From Bryobacterales bacterium (GTDB taxonomy: Bacteria > Acidobacteriota > Terriglobia > Bryobacterales > Bryobacteraceae): a stretch of 64,000 bases of DNA. The number at the start of each line of letters is the position of its first letter. The stretch's first letter is position 1. This document shows, in pieces, positions 24,834 through 32,593 of the stretch. A program made the translations under genes and the position numbers. The notes beneath the pieces are model-generated. The model did not search any database, had not been told where the DNA came from, and saw nothing but the letters and a program-made list of their open reading frames with translations. Where the stretch lies: positions 1 to 64,000 of the forward strand of contig PLRS01000055.1 of the NCBI GenBank assembly GCA_003164035.1, given 5' to 3'.

Positions 24834-25610
24834 ATGCCCATTCATCCGACCGCCATTGTGGACGCGCGGGCGCGCATTTCGGGCAGCGCCGAAATCGGAC
24901 CCTATGCGGTGATCGGCGCCGAGGTGGAGATCGGCCCCCGCACCCGCCTGATGGCCCACAATTACCTGGAAGGCCCCACCTGGATCGGCGCCGACAACGT
25001 TCTGTTTCCCTATAGCACCATCGGCGTCGCCTCCCAGGATTTGAAATACAAAGGCGAGCGCGCCGAAACCCGCATCGGCGACCGTAACCGCATCCGCGAG
25101 TTCGTCAGCATTCACCGCGGCACCCAGGGCGGCGGCCTGGTCACTTCCGTCGGCAGCGATAACCTGCTCATGACCTACGCCCACGTGGCCCACGATGTAC
25201 GCATCGGCGACCACGTGATCCTGGGCAATAGCGTAGGCCTGGCCGGACACGTGATCGTCGAAGACTGGGCCGATGTCGCTCCCTTCTGCGGCGTGCACCA
25301 GTTCTGCCGGATCGGCCGGCACGCCTTCGTCGGCCCCTACAGCGTCGTCAAGCAGGACGTCATGCCGTATTCGCTCAGTAGTTGCAAGCCGGAAATCTCG
25401 GTGTTCGGCGCCAACAGCATCGGACTGGAGCGGCGCGGTTTCGACAAAGAGACGATCGAAGCCCTTCAGACCGCTTTTCGCCTGCTCACCCGCGCGCACT
25501 TGAATACCGCCCAGGCCATCCAGCGCATTCGCGCCGAAGTTTCCCCCTGCCAACCCGTCGACGAGTTGCTCGCCTTCATCCAGGCATCGGAGAGAGGGGT
25601 GGTCAAATGA
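24834..25610 (+). CDS. lpxA: UDP-N-acetylglucosamine acyltransferase LpxA
   Basis: 258 aa, typical LpxA length. First step of lipid A synthesis: transfer of a 3-hydroxyacyl chain from ACP to the 3-position of UDP-GlcNAc (or the 3-amino analogue). The N-terminal part is a left-handed beta-helix of hexapeptide repeats (ISGSAEIGPYAVIGAEVEIGP). HVAHDVRIGDHVILGN includes His117 and His120, matching the E. coli His122/His125 pair. The C-terminal helical domain is present (AFRLLTRAHLNTAQAIQRI). Genes fabZ, lpxA, lpxI and a Gfo/Idh oxidoreductase follow one another on the same strand. Confidence 0.95.
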   Translation: MPIHPTAIVDARARISGSAEIGPYAVIGAEVEIGPRTRLMAHNYLEGPTWIGADNVLFPYSTIGVASQDLKYKGERAETRIGDRNRIREFVSIHRGTQGGGLVTSVGSDNLLMTYAHVAHDVRIGDHVILGNSVGLAGHVIVEDWADVAPFCGVHQFCRIGRHAFVGPYSVVKQDVMPYSLSSCKPEISVFGANSIGLERRGFDKETIEALQTAFRLLTRAHLNTAQAIQRIRAEVSPCQPVDELLAFIQASERGVVK

Positions 25611-25684
25611 CTGTTTTCGTGGCGCGCGCACTCGTGCGTGCCGCGTCGAGACTCATCTCGACGCCCGTCTTCCAGCCGGAAACT

Positions 25685-25719
25685 GTGGGGCAGACCATCG
25701 TTTTATGTGGTCTGCCCCT
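25685..25719. repeat. GTGGGGCAGACC hairpin, copy 2 of a dispersed repeat
   Basis: The segment reads GTGGGGCAGACCATCG ... GTGGTCTGCCCC, a 10-bp stem with an A/T-rich loop. It is almost identical (one change in 33 nt) to the reverse complement of 31029-31061. It lies in the 132-bp gap between lpxA and lpxI, so the operon continues through it. It could attenuate or stabilise the mRNA. Confidence 0.85.
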
Positions 25720-25742
25720 GTGGATTTCTGTGACCGCCGTTT

Positions 25743-26555
25743 ATGCGCTACGGTCTCATCGCCGGTAACGGCCGATTCCCGCTGCTGGCGCTCGAAAGCG
25801 CGCGGCGGCTGGGGCACGACGTCACCGTCATCGCCATCGAGGAAGAGGCTCCGCCGGAAGTGGAGAAGTTGGCGGCGCGCTGTCATTGGATCTCGCTCGG
25901 CGCGCTAACGAAGCTCATCGACATCCTCAAGAGCGAAGGCATCGCCGACGTGGTGATGTGCGGCCAGATCAAGCACGCCAGCATCTTCTCGTCGATTCGT
26001 CCCGACTGGCGGCTGGTAAAACTGCTGGCCTCGCTGCCCTCCAAGAATACCGACGGCTTGATTGGGGGCGTGATTCGCGTTCTCGAAGACGAAGGGATCC
26101 ACCTGCGCGATTCCACCACCTTGTTGAAGCCCCTGCTGGCCTTGCCCGGAGCGATGACCGCGCGCAAGCCGAACCGGCAGGAGCAGGCCGATATCGATTA
26201 CGGCCGGCGCGTGGCTAACGCCCTGGCGGGCGTGGACGTGGGCCAATCCGTGGCCGTCTGCGAGCGCTCCTGCGTGGCCCTGGAAGCGATGGAAGGCACC
26301 GACGCCATGTTGCGCCGCGCCGCCGGCCTGGTCAACGGCCGGCCCCTGACGCTGGTCAAAATGGCGCGCCGCCGCGAACACCTGCTCTTCGACGTGCCCG
26401 TGGTGGGCGCCGCGACCATCCCGGTGATGCGCGAAACCGGCACAACCGTGGCCGCCATCGAAGCCGGGCGTACGCTAATGCTCGACCGCGAGGAAATGCT
26501 GGCGGCAGCCAACCAGGCCGGAATCGCCATCGTAGGATTGGAGGTCGAAGCTTAG
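25743..26555 (+). CDS. lpxI: UDP-2,3-diacylglucosamine diphosphatase LpxI
   Basis: 270 aa, the LpxI (formerly DUF1009) length. It cleaves UDP-2,3-diacylglucosamine to lipid X plus UMP, the step done by LpxH in enterobacteria. It begins YGLIAGNGRFPLLALESARR. The second domain contains LLPGAMTARKPN-type sequence (ALPGAMTARKPNRQEQADIDYGRRVANALAGVDVGQSVAVC) and ends with GAATIPVMRETGTTVAAIEAGRTLML, which holds the conserved catalytic region. It sits between lpxA and a Gfo/Idh oxidoreductase gene, the order seen in other LpxI-using bacteria. Confidence 0.93.
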   Translation: MRYGLIAGNGRFPLLALESARRLGHDVTVIAIEEEAPPEVEKLAARCHWISLGALTKLIDILKSEGIADVVMCGQIKHASIFSSIRPDWRLVKLLASLPSKNTDGLIGGVIRVLEDEGIHLRDSTTLLKPLLALPGAMTARKPNRQEQADIDYGRRVANALAGVDVGQSVAVCERSCVALEAMEGTDAMLRRAAGLVNGRPLTLVKMARRREHLLFDVPVVGAATIPVMRETGTTVAAIEAGRTLMLDREEMLAAANQAGIAIVGLEVEA

Positions 26556-26576
26556 TGCATGGCTTCGGAAGTTCGT

Positions 26577-26662
26577 TGGCGCATCCGGCAACCGCTCCCT
26601 CACGGTCGCGGCTCGGAAATGCGCGAGCCGCGACCGTGAGGGAGCGGTTGCCGGATGCGCCA
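26577..26662. repeat. Perfect 39-bp inverted repeat (CCGCTCCCT/CGGTCGCGGCTCG family)
   Basis: Arms 26577-26615 and 26624-26662 are exact reverse complements over 39 bp, with an 8-nt loop. A related element is at 40718-40801. It lies between lpxI and the Gfo/Idh gene in the same operon direction. A stem of this strength should block or stabilise transcripts and can form a cruciform. Translated in one frame the core gives the peptide SRDREGA, seen at the false N-termini of two frames in this window. Confidence 0.95.
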
Positions 26663-26731
26663 CTGTAATTACGAAAGCGAGTACTGAGTGCGCGGTTGAA
26701 GGCCGAAAGCTTCGGGAACACAGAGAAACTC

Positions 26732-27703
26732 ATGGCACCAGATATCCCCAAAATTCGCTTGGCCGTAGTTGGCGCCGGCCAGTTCGGGCGCAACCACTGT
26801 CGCGTGGCGCGGGAATCGGCTCGGGCGGAACTCGTGGCAGTGGTGGACCGGGATGCCGCGCGCGCGGCCGAGGGCGCTGCCGGCACGGCCCTGGCCCTCA
26901 CCGACGCGCGCGACCTGGCGGGCAAGGTGGACGCCGCTATCGTGGCCGTCCCCACCACGGCTCACGAGGAGGTGGCTTGCGGGCTGCTCGAAGCCGGCAT
27001 CGATTGCCTGGTGGAAAAGCCCATCGCTTGCGACCTGGCTTCGGCAGACCGGCTGATCGCCGCCGCCGCGAGGCACGGCCGGATTCTCCAGGTCGGGCAT
27101 TTGGAACGCTTCAACCCGGCCGTGCTGGAACTGGAACGCCGCGCCCGGCTGCCCCTCTTTTTCGAGGTGCACCGGATGAACCTGTTCAGCCCGCGCAGCC
27201 TGGATGTGGACGTGGTGCTGGATCTCATGATCCACGATGTGGACGTGGTCCTGGCCCTGGCCGGCGCCTCGCCTGTGGAAATCCGCGCGGCCGGCATCAC
27301 GATTCTCTCCCAAAAGGTGGACATTGCCAATGTTCGCCTGCAGTTTCCCAATGGGTGTGTGGCCAATCTCACCGCCAGCCGCGTTTCCACCGAACGGGTC
27401 CGGAAGCTTCGCCTGTTCCAACCCCAACAGTACCTGTCCCTCGATTACACGCGGCAGGACCTGGCCGTTTTTTCGGTGGGCCCGAACCGTCAGATCGGCT
27501 TTGAACAGGCCCCCGTGGCCAAGGCGGAGCCCCTGCAATTGCAGCTCGATGCCTTCCTGGAATCGGTGCGGACGCGAAATTCGCCGAAATGTTCCGGCGC
27601 CGCGGCGCGTCACACACTAGAGGTAGCGCTGGCGATTCTTGATAAAATCGATCGGCATACGCGCCTTGTCTCGCAAACTTTAGCCGCTGGATGGAAACCG
27701 TAG
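26732..27703 (+). CDS. Gfo/Idh/MocA-family NAD(P)-dependent oxidoreductase in the lipid A cluster
   Basis: 323 aa from ATG 26732 (an upstream frame to 26696 overlaps leader sequence). Rossmann fold: IRLAVVGAGQFGRNH at the N-terminus; EKP motif in CLVEKPIACDLASADRL; then VGHLERFNP and LIHDVDVVLALAG-type sequence (LMIHDVDVVLALAG, with the conserved His-Asp). Such enzymes oxidise a sugar-nucleotide hydroxyl. Its place after lpxA-lpxI invites comparison with GnnA, which oxidises UDP-GlcNAc for 3-amino lipid A, but no GnnB aminotransferase gene is adjacent. It overlaps tonB by 13 nt. Confidence 0.85.
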   Translation: MAPDIPKIRLAVVGAGQFGRNHCRVARESARAELVAVVDRDAARAAEGAAGTALALTDARDLAGKVDAAIVAVPTTAHEEVACGLLEAGIDCLVEKPIACDLASADRLIAAAARHGRILQVGHLERFNPAVLELERRARLPLFFEVHRMNLFSPRSLDVDVVLDLMIHDVDVVLALAGASPVEIRAAGITILSQKVDIANVRLQFPNGCVANLTASRVSTERVRKLRLFQPQQYLSLDYTRQDLAVFSVGPNRQIGFEQAPVAKAEPLQLQLDAFLESVRTRNSPKCSGAAARHTLEVALAILDKIDRHTRLVSQTLAAGWKP

Positions 27704-28734
27704 TTCAACACCCGGTCGAACCCGATTTGCACCTCCTGACCGAGTGGGGAGATGCCGATGGACCCGCGCGCCGCCGCAAGGCCCTGGTGGCCACTCTGGC
27801 CGTTCACGTGGGGCTGATTTTGACCCTGGCGGCGCTTCCCTCGATCACGGCACCGAATGAGGGTCCCGAACCGGTACATGTTATTACGCCGCTGATTGAG
27901 CCTCCCACCGAGCTTACCCAAAAGGCCCCCAACCGCTCGAAGATTTCGGCCGAATTCGAGCTGCAACCTTCCGCCCCGCGGCCCAGGTTGAACCCGCCGC
28001 CGGGCCCGGAGCCGGCGCCCCATGAAAAGCCGCGGCCGGCGGTCATCCCGCAGTCCCCCGCGCCCAAGCCCGAGGCGCAGATCTCCCTGCCGGAACCGCC
28101 TAAGGTGGATACCGGCGTTAAGGAACCCAAAATCGAGGTGCCCCAGATCGCCCAAGCGCCGCCCCCTCCGGCGCCTACAGTGGAGAAGCCCAAGATGGTG
28201 ATGGAAAACCTGGGCGGGCCGAAGGGTCCGCCTCCGCCGGGCCAAAGCCAGGTACCGATTCCCAATACCTCGATTGCCGAGGCCGTCCACAGCCAACGCG
28301 GCACCGGTTCTGGCGGCGCCGCGATGGGCGGCGACCCGGGCGCGGCCGACCCCAATATTTTCGGCGGCATCAATCAGCCCCCTTCCCCGGGCACCCCGCT
28401 GGCCGGTTTCGAGTTGAAAAGCGACCCCATGGGAGTCGACTTCCGGCCCTACCTGACCCAGATTCTGGCCACCGTGAGGCGCAACTGGATGTCGGTGTAC
28501 CCGGAAAGCGCGCGCCTCGGCCTGCGGGGACGCGTGGCTCTGCAGATTCGGATCGTCCGCAACGGCATCATAGCCAAGCTGGTATATGCGCAGCAGTCGG
28601 GCTCGCACGCTCTCAACGAGGCCGCCGTGGCAGGAGTGGGAGCCTCCAATCCGCTCCCGCCCCTGCCGGGCGAATTCAAAGGCGACCACATCGACATCCA
28701 GCTCAACTTCGTCTACAACGCTCCCCACCGCTGA
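27691..28734 (+). CDS. TonB-family energy transducer
   Basis: 347 aa. N-terminal cytoplasmic stretch, one membrane helix (about residues 31-50, ALVATLAVHVGLILTLAALP), then a long Pro-rich periplasmic spacer (about 60-260, with many PEP, PKP and PPPP segments), and a C-terminal TonB/TolA-like domain (about 265-347: YLTQILATVRRNWMSVYPESARLGLRGRVALQIRIVRNG). It couples the proton motive force to outer-membrane transporters. No exbB/exbD lies beside it. It begins inside the 3' end of the Gfo/Idh gene, so it belongs to the same operon as the lipid A genes. Confidence 0.88.
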   Translation: METVVQHPVEPDLHLLTEWGDADGPARRRKALVATLAVHVGLILTLAALPSITAPNEGPEPVHVITPLIEPPTELTQKAPNRSKISAEFELQPSAPRPRLNPPPGPEPAPHEKPRPAVIPQSPAPKPEAQISLPEPPKVDTGVKEPKIEVPQIAQAPPPPAPTVEKPKMVMENLGGPKGPPPPGQSQVPIPNTSIAEAVHSQRGTGSGGAAMGGDPGAADPNIFGGINQPPSPGTPLAGFELKSDPMGVDFRPYLTQILATVRRNWMSVYPESARLGLRGRVALQIRIVRNGIIAKLVYAQQSGSHALNEAAVAGVGASNPLPPLPGEFKGDHIDIQLNFVYNAPHR

Positions 28735-28736
28735 CA

Positions 28737-28898
28737 ATGTCCAGACCGCAACGTTTCGGCGCCGCCATGACCGCCTACGCCATTTTGGCCGTTTTGGCCG
28801 CCCTCACCCTGGACGGTGGATTGATGCGCAATGCCGTCTGGATTCTGCTGGCGGGCCTGGCACTGAAGACCTGGATCGCCCAGAAAGCCGGCTGGTAA
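28737..28898 (+). CDS. Small two-helix membrane protein downstream of tonB
   Basis: 53 aa: ATG at 28737, stop TAA at 28896-28898. It starts 3 nt after the tonB stop codon. Two hydrophobic segments are visible, AMTAYAILAVLAALTL and AVWILLAGLALKTWIA, separated by DGGLMRN. The length and position point to a genuine small inner-membrane protein cotranscribed with tonB. No family is recognised. Confidence 0.6.
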   Translation: MSRPQRFGAAMTAYAILAVLAALTLDGGLMRNAVWILLAGLALKTWIAQKAGW

Positions 28899-29103
28899 AG
28901 CGCTCGCCGAGGGCGGCTGTTCCGTTGCGGAACGTCTTCCCCGTTCCAACCCGGAACACGTTCGGCGCATGAAACGGTTTATTAAGGCAAAAAACTCTTA
29001 AATTACTGCAACTACACCTATGTCGCATTTGGTCCTAAGGCTGCACTCTGAGTTCGCGACGGCCAGTTCGGGCCGGTCCTAAAGAAAAACAGGAAAGAGG
29101 CCG

Positions 29104-29868
29104 ATGAACATGCAGGGTAGCGGTGTGTCCTTACGCAAGGAGAAAAGAATTCCCCGGCAGGTGCGTGACCAGATTGTCCTGGACCACCTTCCCCTGGTGA
29201 AGGCGATTGCCATCCGGGTACACGAGAATCTGCCCGTTCACGTCGATTTAGACGACCTGATCCACGCCGGCGTGCTGGGACTATTCGACGCCGTGACCAA
29301 GTACGACCGTACCAAGAACGTGGAGTTCCAAAGCTACGCCAAGCATCGCATCAAGGGCGCTATCCTCGACAGCCTGCGCCAGGTGGACTGGGCTTCGCGG
29401 GACATGCGCAAGCGGCAGAAACGAATCGACGCGGTCAGCCACGAACTGGCCGGCAAACTGGGCCGAAATCCGAACGAAAACGAACTGGCACAGGGCATGG
29501 GCGTCAGCACCGACCGTTTGCGGCACATTCAGACCGAACTGCTCAGCCTGGGCCTGGTTTCGATCTCCTCTACTCCGGATCACGAACACGACCGGCCGCA
29601 GGAGTTCCCCGCCAGGACCGACTGGCAGCCGGACCGGATGTGCGAGCAGCGGCAGTTACGAACGACGATCGCCGATGCCATCGGCAGCCTTCCGGAGCGT
29701 TATCAGAAAGTGGTTTTCCTGTATTACACCAACGACATGACGATGCGCGAAATCGGCGAAGTGCTGGGAGTCAACGAAAGCCGGATTTCGCAGATCCACA
29801 AAATGGCGCTGAAAAAGATGGCAGTGGCGCTGCAATCCCGCGGCATCAATTCCGCCGGGGCGCTTTAG
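29104..29868 (+). CDS. fliA: RNA polymerase sigma factor, FliA/WhiG (sigma-28) type
   Basis: 254 aa. Region 2: VLDHLPLVKAIAIRVHENLP, DLIHAGVLGLFDAVTKYD and FQSYAKHRIKGAILDSLRQVDWASRDMRKRQK, the sigma-28 signature. Region 3: ELAGKLGRNPNENELAQGMGVS. Region 4: IGSLPERYQKVVFLYYTNDMTMREIGEVLGVNESRISQIHKMAL. AAACAGGAAAGAGG precedes the ATG. In flagellated bacteria this type drives late flagellar genes; the rod/MS-ring operon is 27 kb away on the other strand. No anti-sigma FlgM is beside it. In a lineage with few flagellated members it could also have a general role. Confidence 0.9.
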   Translation: MNMQGSGVSLRKEKRIPRQVRDQIVLDHLPLVKAIAIRVHENLPVHVDLDDLIHAGVLGLFDAVTKYDRTKNVEFQSYAKHRIKGAILDSLRQVDWASRDMRKRQKRIDAVSHELAGKLGRNPNENELAQGMGVSTDRLRHIQTELLSLGLVSISSTPDHEHDRPQEFPARTDWQPDRMCEQRQLRTTIADAIGSLPERYQKVVFLYYTNDMTMREIGEVLGVNESRISQIHKMALKKMAVALQSRGINSAGAL

Positions 29869-29869
29869 C

Positions 29870-29967
29870 AGCCCGTGGCAAAAGTGGGGACAGTCCGCCG
29901 CCGCTGTTGGATGGACAAGATATGTTATCGCGGCTTGGGACAGTCCCCGACTTTCACCACGGGCTCT
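29870..29967. repeat. Imperfect inverted repeat downstream of the sigma factor
   Basis: GCCCGTGGCAAAAGTGGGGA at about 29870 pairs imperfectly with the segment ending CCACGGGC at about 29967; the inner GGGGACAGTCC / GGACAGTCCCC also pair. Likely a terminator or another member of the extragenic palindromes. Confidence 0.6.
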
Positions 29968-30013
29968 TAGCCTATTGACAGTTCCGGTAGACTGAAACCA
30001 GAGGGGACTTTGA

Positions 30014-30928
30014 ATGTCTATCCGACCGGTCAAGCGCCTGATCAAAGCCAAACCCACGCTCGAAGGCGCCGGAGTTCATTTACGCCGGGCTTTCGGCTTC
30101 GGCAACACGTCCGATTTCGATCCGTTCCTGCTGCTGGACGACTTTCGCAACGAGAATCCGGAAGATTACCTGGCCGGCTTCCCGTGGCATCCGCACCGGG
30201 GGATCGAAACTATCACTTATGTCCTGGCGGGAACCGTGGAGCACGGCGACAGCCTGGGCAACCATGGCGCCATCGCGGCCGGAGACGTGCAATGGATGAC
30301 GGCGGGCAGCGGCATCATTCACCAGGAAATGCCCAAAGGCGACCGCACCGGCCGGATGCACGGTTTTCAATTGTGGGCCAATCTGCCTTCCTCGCTGAAG
30401 ATGACCGCGCCGCGATATCAGGAAGTGAAGGCTCCGGATATTCCGGTGGCGACCGATGACGACGGTACCTCGGTACGAATCGTGTGCGGCAATTTCCGGG
30501 GCGTCAAGGGTCCGGTGGATGGAGTGGCGGCCGAACCCATGTATCTCGACGTATCCGTCCCGCCTGGCAAGCGCAAGACGCTGCCGGTGGAGACCACCCG
30601 CCATGCCTTCGCCTATGTGTTCGCCGGAGCCGGCAAATTCTGCAACGCATCCGGGCCGCTATCGGTGCCGACCGAGGGAGTGGGCTGGGCGGACACCGAG
30701 CCTCCCGCCGAAGCCGAGAACCGCTCCCTGGTGCTGTTCGACAGGGGAGACGAGGTGACGGTGCAGGCCGACGAAAACGGCATCCGCTTCCTGCTGGTTT
30801 CCGGGCAGCCGCTGGAAGAACCGGTGGCCTGGTACGGCCCCATCGTCATGAATACCCAGGAACAGCTTCGCGAAGCGTTCCGGGAACTGGACCGCGGGAC
30901 ATTCTTGAGAAACGCGGCCCACGGCTGA
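30014..30928 (+). CDS. Pirin-family cupin protein
   Basis: 304 aa, two cupin domains. The N-terminal domain carries the metal-binding Pirin pattern: FLLLDDFRN, FPWHPHRGIETITYVLAG (two His), GDVQWMTAGSGIIHQEMP (His plus Glu) and LWANLP. The C-terminal domain (about 165-300) lacks His ligands. Bacterial pirins are metal-dependent; some act as quercetinases, others have regulatory roles. GAGGGG lies about 10 nt before the ATG. It is monocistronic. Confidence 0.93.
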   Translation: MSIRPVKRLIKAKPTLEGAGVHLRRAFGFGNTSDFDPFLLLDDFRNENPEDYLAGFPWHPHRGIETITYVLAGTVEHGDSLGNHGAIAAGDVQWMTAGSGIIHQEMPKGDRTGRMHGFQLWANLPSSLKMTAPRYQEVKAPDIPVATDDDGTSVRIVCGNFRGVKGPVDGVAAEPMYLDVSVPPGKRKTLPVETTRHAFAYVFAGAGKFCNASGPLSVPTEGVGWADTEPPAEAENRSLVLFDRGDEVTVQADENGIRFLLVSGQPLEEPVAWYGPIVMNTQEQLREAFRELDRGTFLRNAAHG

Positions 30929-31028
30929 ATGGGGCGGCGGCGACACGGCAGCCGTGCAGTCGCGTCAGGGCAGGCATGAATCGTCTCTCGGGACGGTCCA
31001 ATCCAGTGTGCGAGTCTCCGAACTCATA

Positions 31029-31125
31029 GGGCAGACCACAAAAAACGATGGTCTGCCCCACAGTGACTTGCCGACGGCCATCGCGTGGCGAAATGCCGGG
31101 GCGAGATCGGGAGGTCGGAGTCCGC
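31029..31125. repeat. Dispersed element: GGGCAGACC hairpin plus shared 22-bp end
   Basis: 31029-31061 is a perfect 10-bp stem (GGGCAGACCA / TGGTCTGCCC) and nearly matches the hairpin at 25685. 31087-31108 is a 22-bp sequence containing GCGAAATGCCGGGGCGAGAT that recurs exactly at 44408-44429 in the element inside DUF4160. The two copies show a larger unit in which a hairpin is followed by this end. It sits between the pirin and aminotransferase genes. Confidence 0.8.
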
Positions 31126-31128
31126 CGG

Positions 31129-32490
31129 TTACGGCACGCTGCGCAAACTCCGTTCCGCCAGGACTGGCGTCTCGCGAGCGAATTTCACCGCCTGTTCGAT
31201 CCATTCAAGCGCGTTCAGAATCCGCGGCACATCCTCGAAGCCGTACGACAGACGAAGTTGTCGCTTGCCCTGGGCGGCCAGATCGCCTTGCGGGTGTACG
31301 CAGTATTCTCCAGGAATGTAGATCACGCGCGGCAACCGCTTACCGTCCGGGCCGTCCACCGCCGGCTCGCCGGTTGTGCGCGTCAGAAACCGGAAGAACG
31401 GCGAGGACGGGTGGGTTTCCACATCCCGGAACGTGAGGTAATAATAGAAGCCGGCGCTGCCGCCGCGGCACTCCTCCAAGACCCCTCCCAGGCTTCGCTC
31501 AATTCCCTCCCGCACGGCCACCGCTTTCTTTCGGTAGCCCGCATTCACGATACGCAGTTGCTCGCCAACGTGCCGATCCAGCAGATAGCTGGCCATTTCC
31601 TGAACGAATAGGGGAGCGCTGAATCCAGTGTCGCTGGTCTTCTGCACCATGGCATTCATCAGTGGCCCATCGGGACCCAGCAGATATCCAATCCGCAGCC
31701 CGGGCGCTATCACCTTGGAAAGGGTCCCGATCTCATAGGCGATCCCCAAATCGTCCTCGGGCAGGACCGAAGCGAAAGGGTCCGCCCGCGGATCGTGCAA
31801 AAGCAGCTCATAGGCCAGGTCGTAGAAAACCGGTACCCGCCGTCCCTGCTGGCGCGACAGCCGCGCCGCGACCTCCAGCAGCGCCCGGCGGCGCCGGTTC
31901 GACAGGATGGTGCAGGATGGGTTATTGACCGTAACCACGTAAAAGAAGGCGATCCGGCCGATGCCGCCGTTGAGCGCTTCGAGCTTACGCTCCAGCGCCG
32001 CCACCCCGATTCCCTCTTCATCTTCGGGAACGGCCAGCACCTCGAAACCTCTACGTTCCAGCGCGTCGCAATAGATGTAATACATCGGATCGGAGGTGAC
32101 CACGATTCCGGGAGCTATCACCTCCGCCAACCCGTCCAGGATGCTGGTCGCGCCGCATGGGCCGACAATCAGCCGTTCGCGCGCCACCGTCGCCTCGTCC
32201 AGCCGGCCGCTTCCCATTCCAGTCAGGAAGCGGCGCAGCGATTGCACCAGGTTCGCCGAGCCGGCCGGGCCGCCATAATTGAATGCCTGTCTGTATGTCA
32301 CCGCGTCGGCCGCGACGGCTTCGATGGCCTCCACCAGCGCGGCAACCGGGATGGTCTTCTCATTCACATACCCGACGCCCAGATTAATGTCCACGCCGTC
32401 GCGGAAATCCTTGGCAAAGTCCTCCATCATACGGCTGACTGGAGACGGCTGGGCCGACGCCCGGCCATAGGAAGAAAGATGGATGCTCAT
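31129..32490 (-). CDS. PLP-dependent aminotransferase, class I/II
   Basis: 453 aa fold-type I enzyme. It shows INLGVGYVNEKTIP and NYGGPAGSANLVQSLRRFL at the N-terminus, GPCGATSILDGL (cofactor phosphate/small domain), FFYVVTVNNPSCTILSN (Asn contacting PLP), YDLAYELL (Asp-x-x-Tyr) and IGTLSKVIAPGLRIGYL, where Lys forms the Schiff base. No GntR-type helix-turn-helix precedes the enzyme domain, so it is a catalytic aminotransferase rather than a MocR regulator. The substrate is unknown; it stands alone and is divergent from the PEP-CTERM gene. Confidence 0.85.
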   Translation of the reverse strand: MSIHLSSYGRASAQPSPVSRMMEDFAKDFRDGVDINLGVGYVNEKTIPVAALVEAIEAVAADAVTYRQAFNYGGPAGSANLVQSLRRFLTGMGSGRLDEATVARERLIVGPCGATSILDGLAEVIAPGIVVTSDPMYYIYCDALERRGFEVLAVPEDEEGIGVAALERKLEALNGGIGRIAFFYVVTVNNPSCTILSNRRRRALLEVAARLSRQQGRRVPVFYDLAYELLLHDPRADPFASVLPEDDLGIAYEIGTLSKVIAPGLRIGYLLGPDGPLMNAMVQKTSDTGFSAPLFVQEMASYLLDRHVGEQLRIVNAGYRKKAVAVREGIERSLGGVLEECRGGSAGFYYYLTFRDVETHPSSPFFRFLTRTTGEPAVDGPDGKRLPRVIYIPGEYCVHPQGDLAAQGKRQLRLSYGFEDVPRILNALEWIEQAVKFARETPVLAERSLRSVP

Positions 32491-32593
32491 CGGAAACTCT
32501 ATTCTAGTTCCGGTTGGCGACGATGAGATTCTCGCTCTAATCGTGATCGCCCCCGCCGGGATTTCCCGCCTTCACAACCAGGAGATCAAATCG

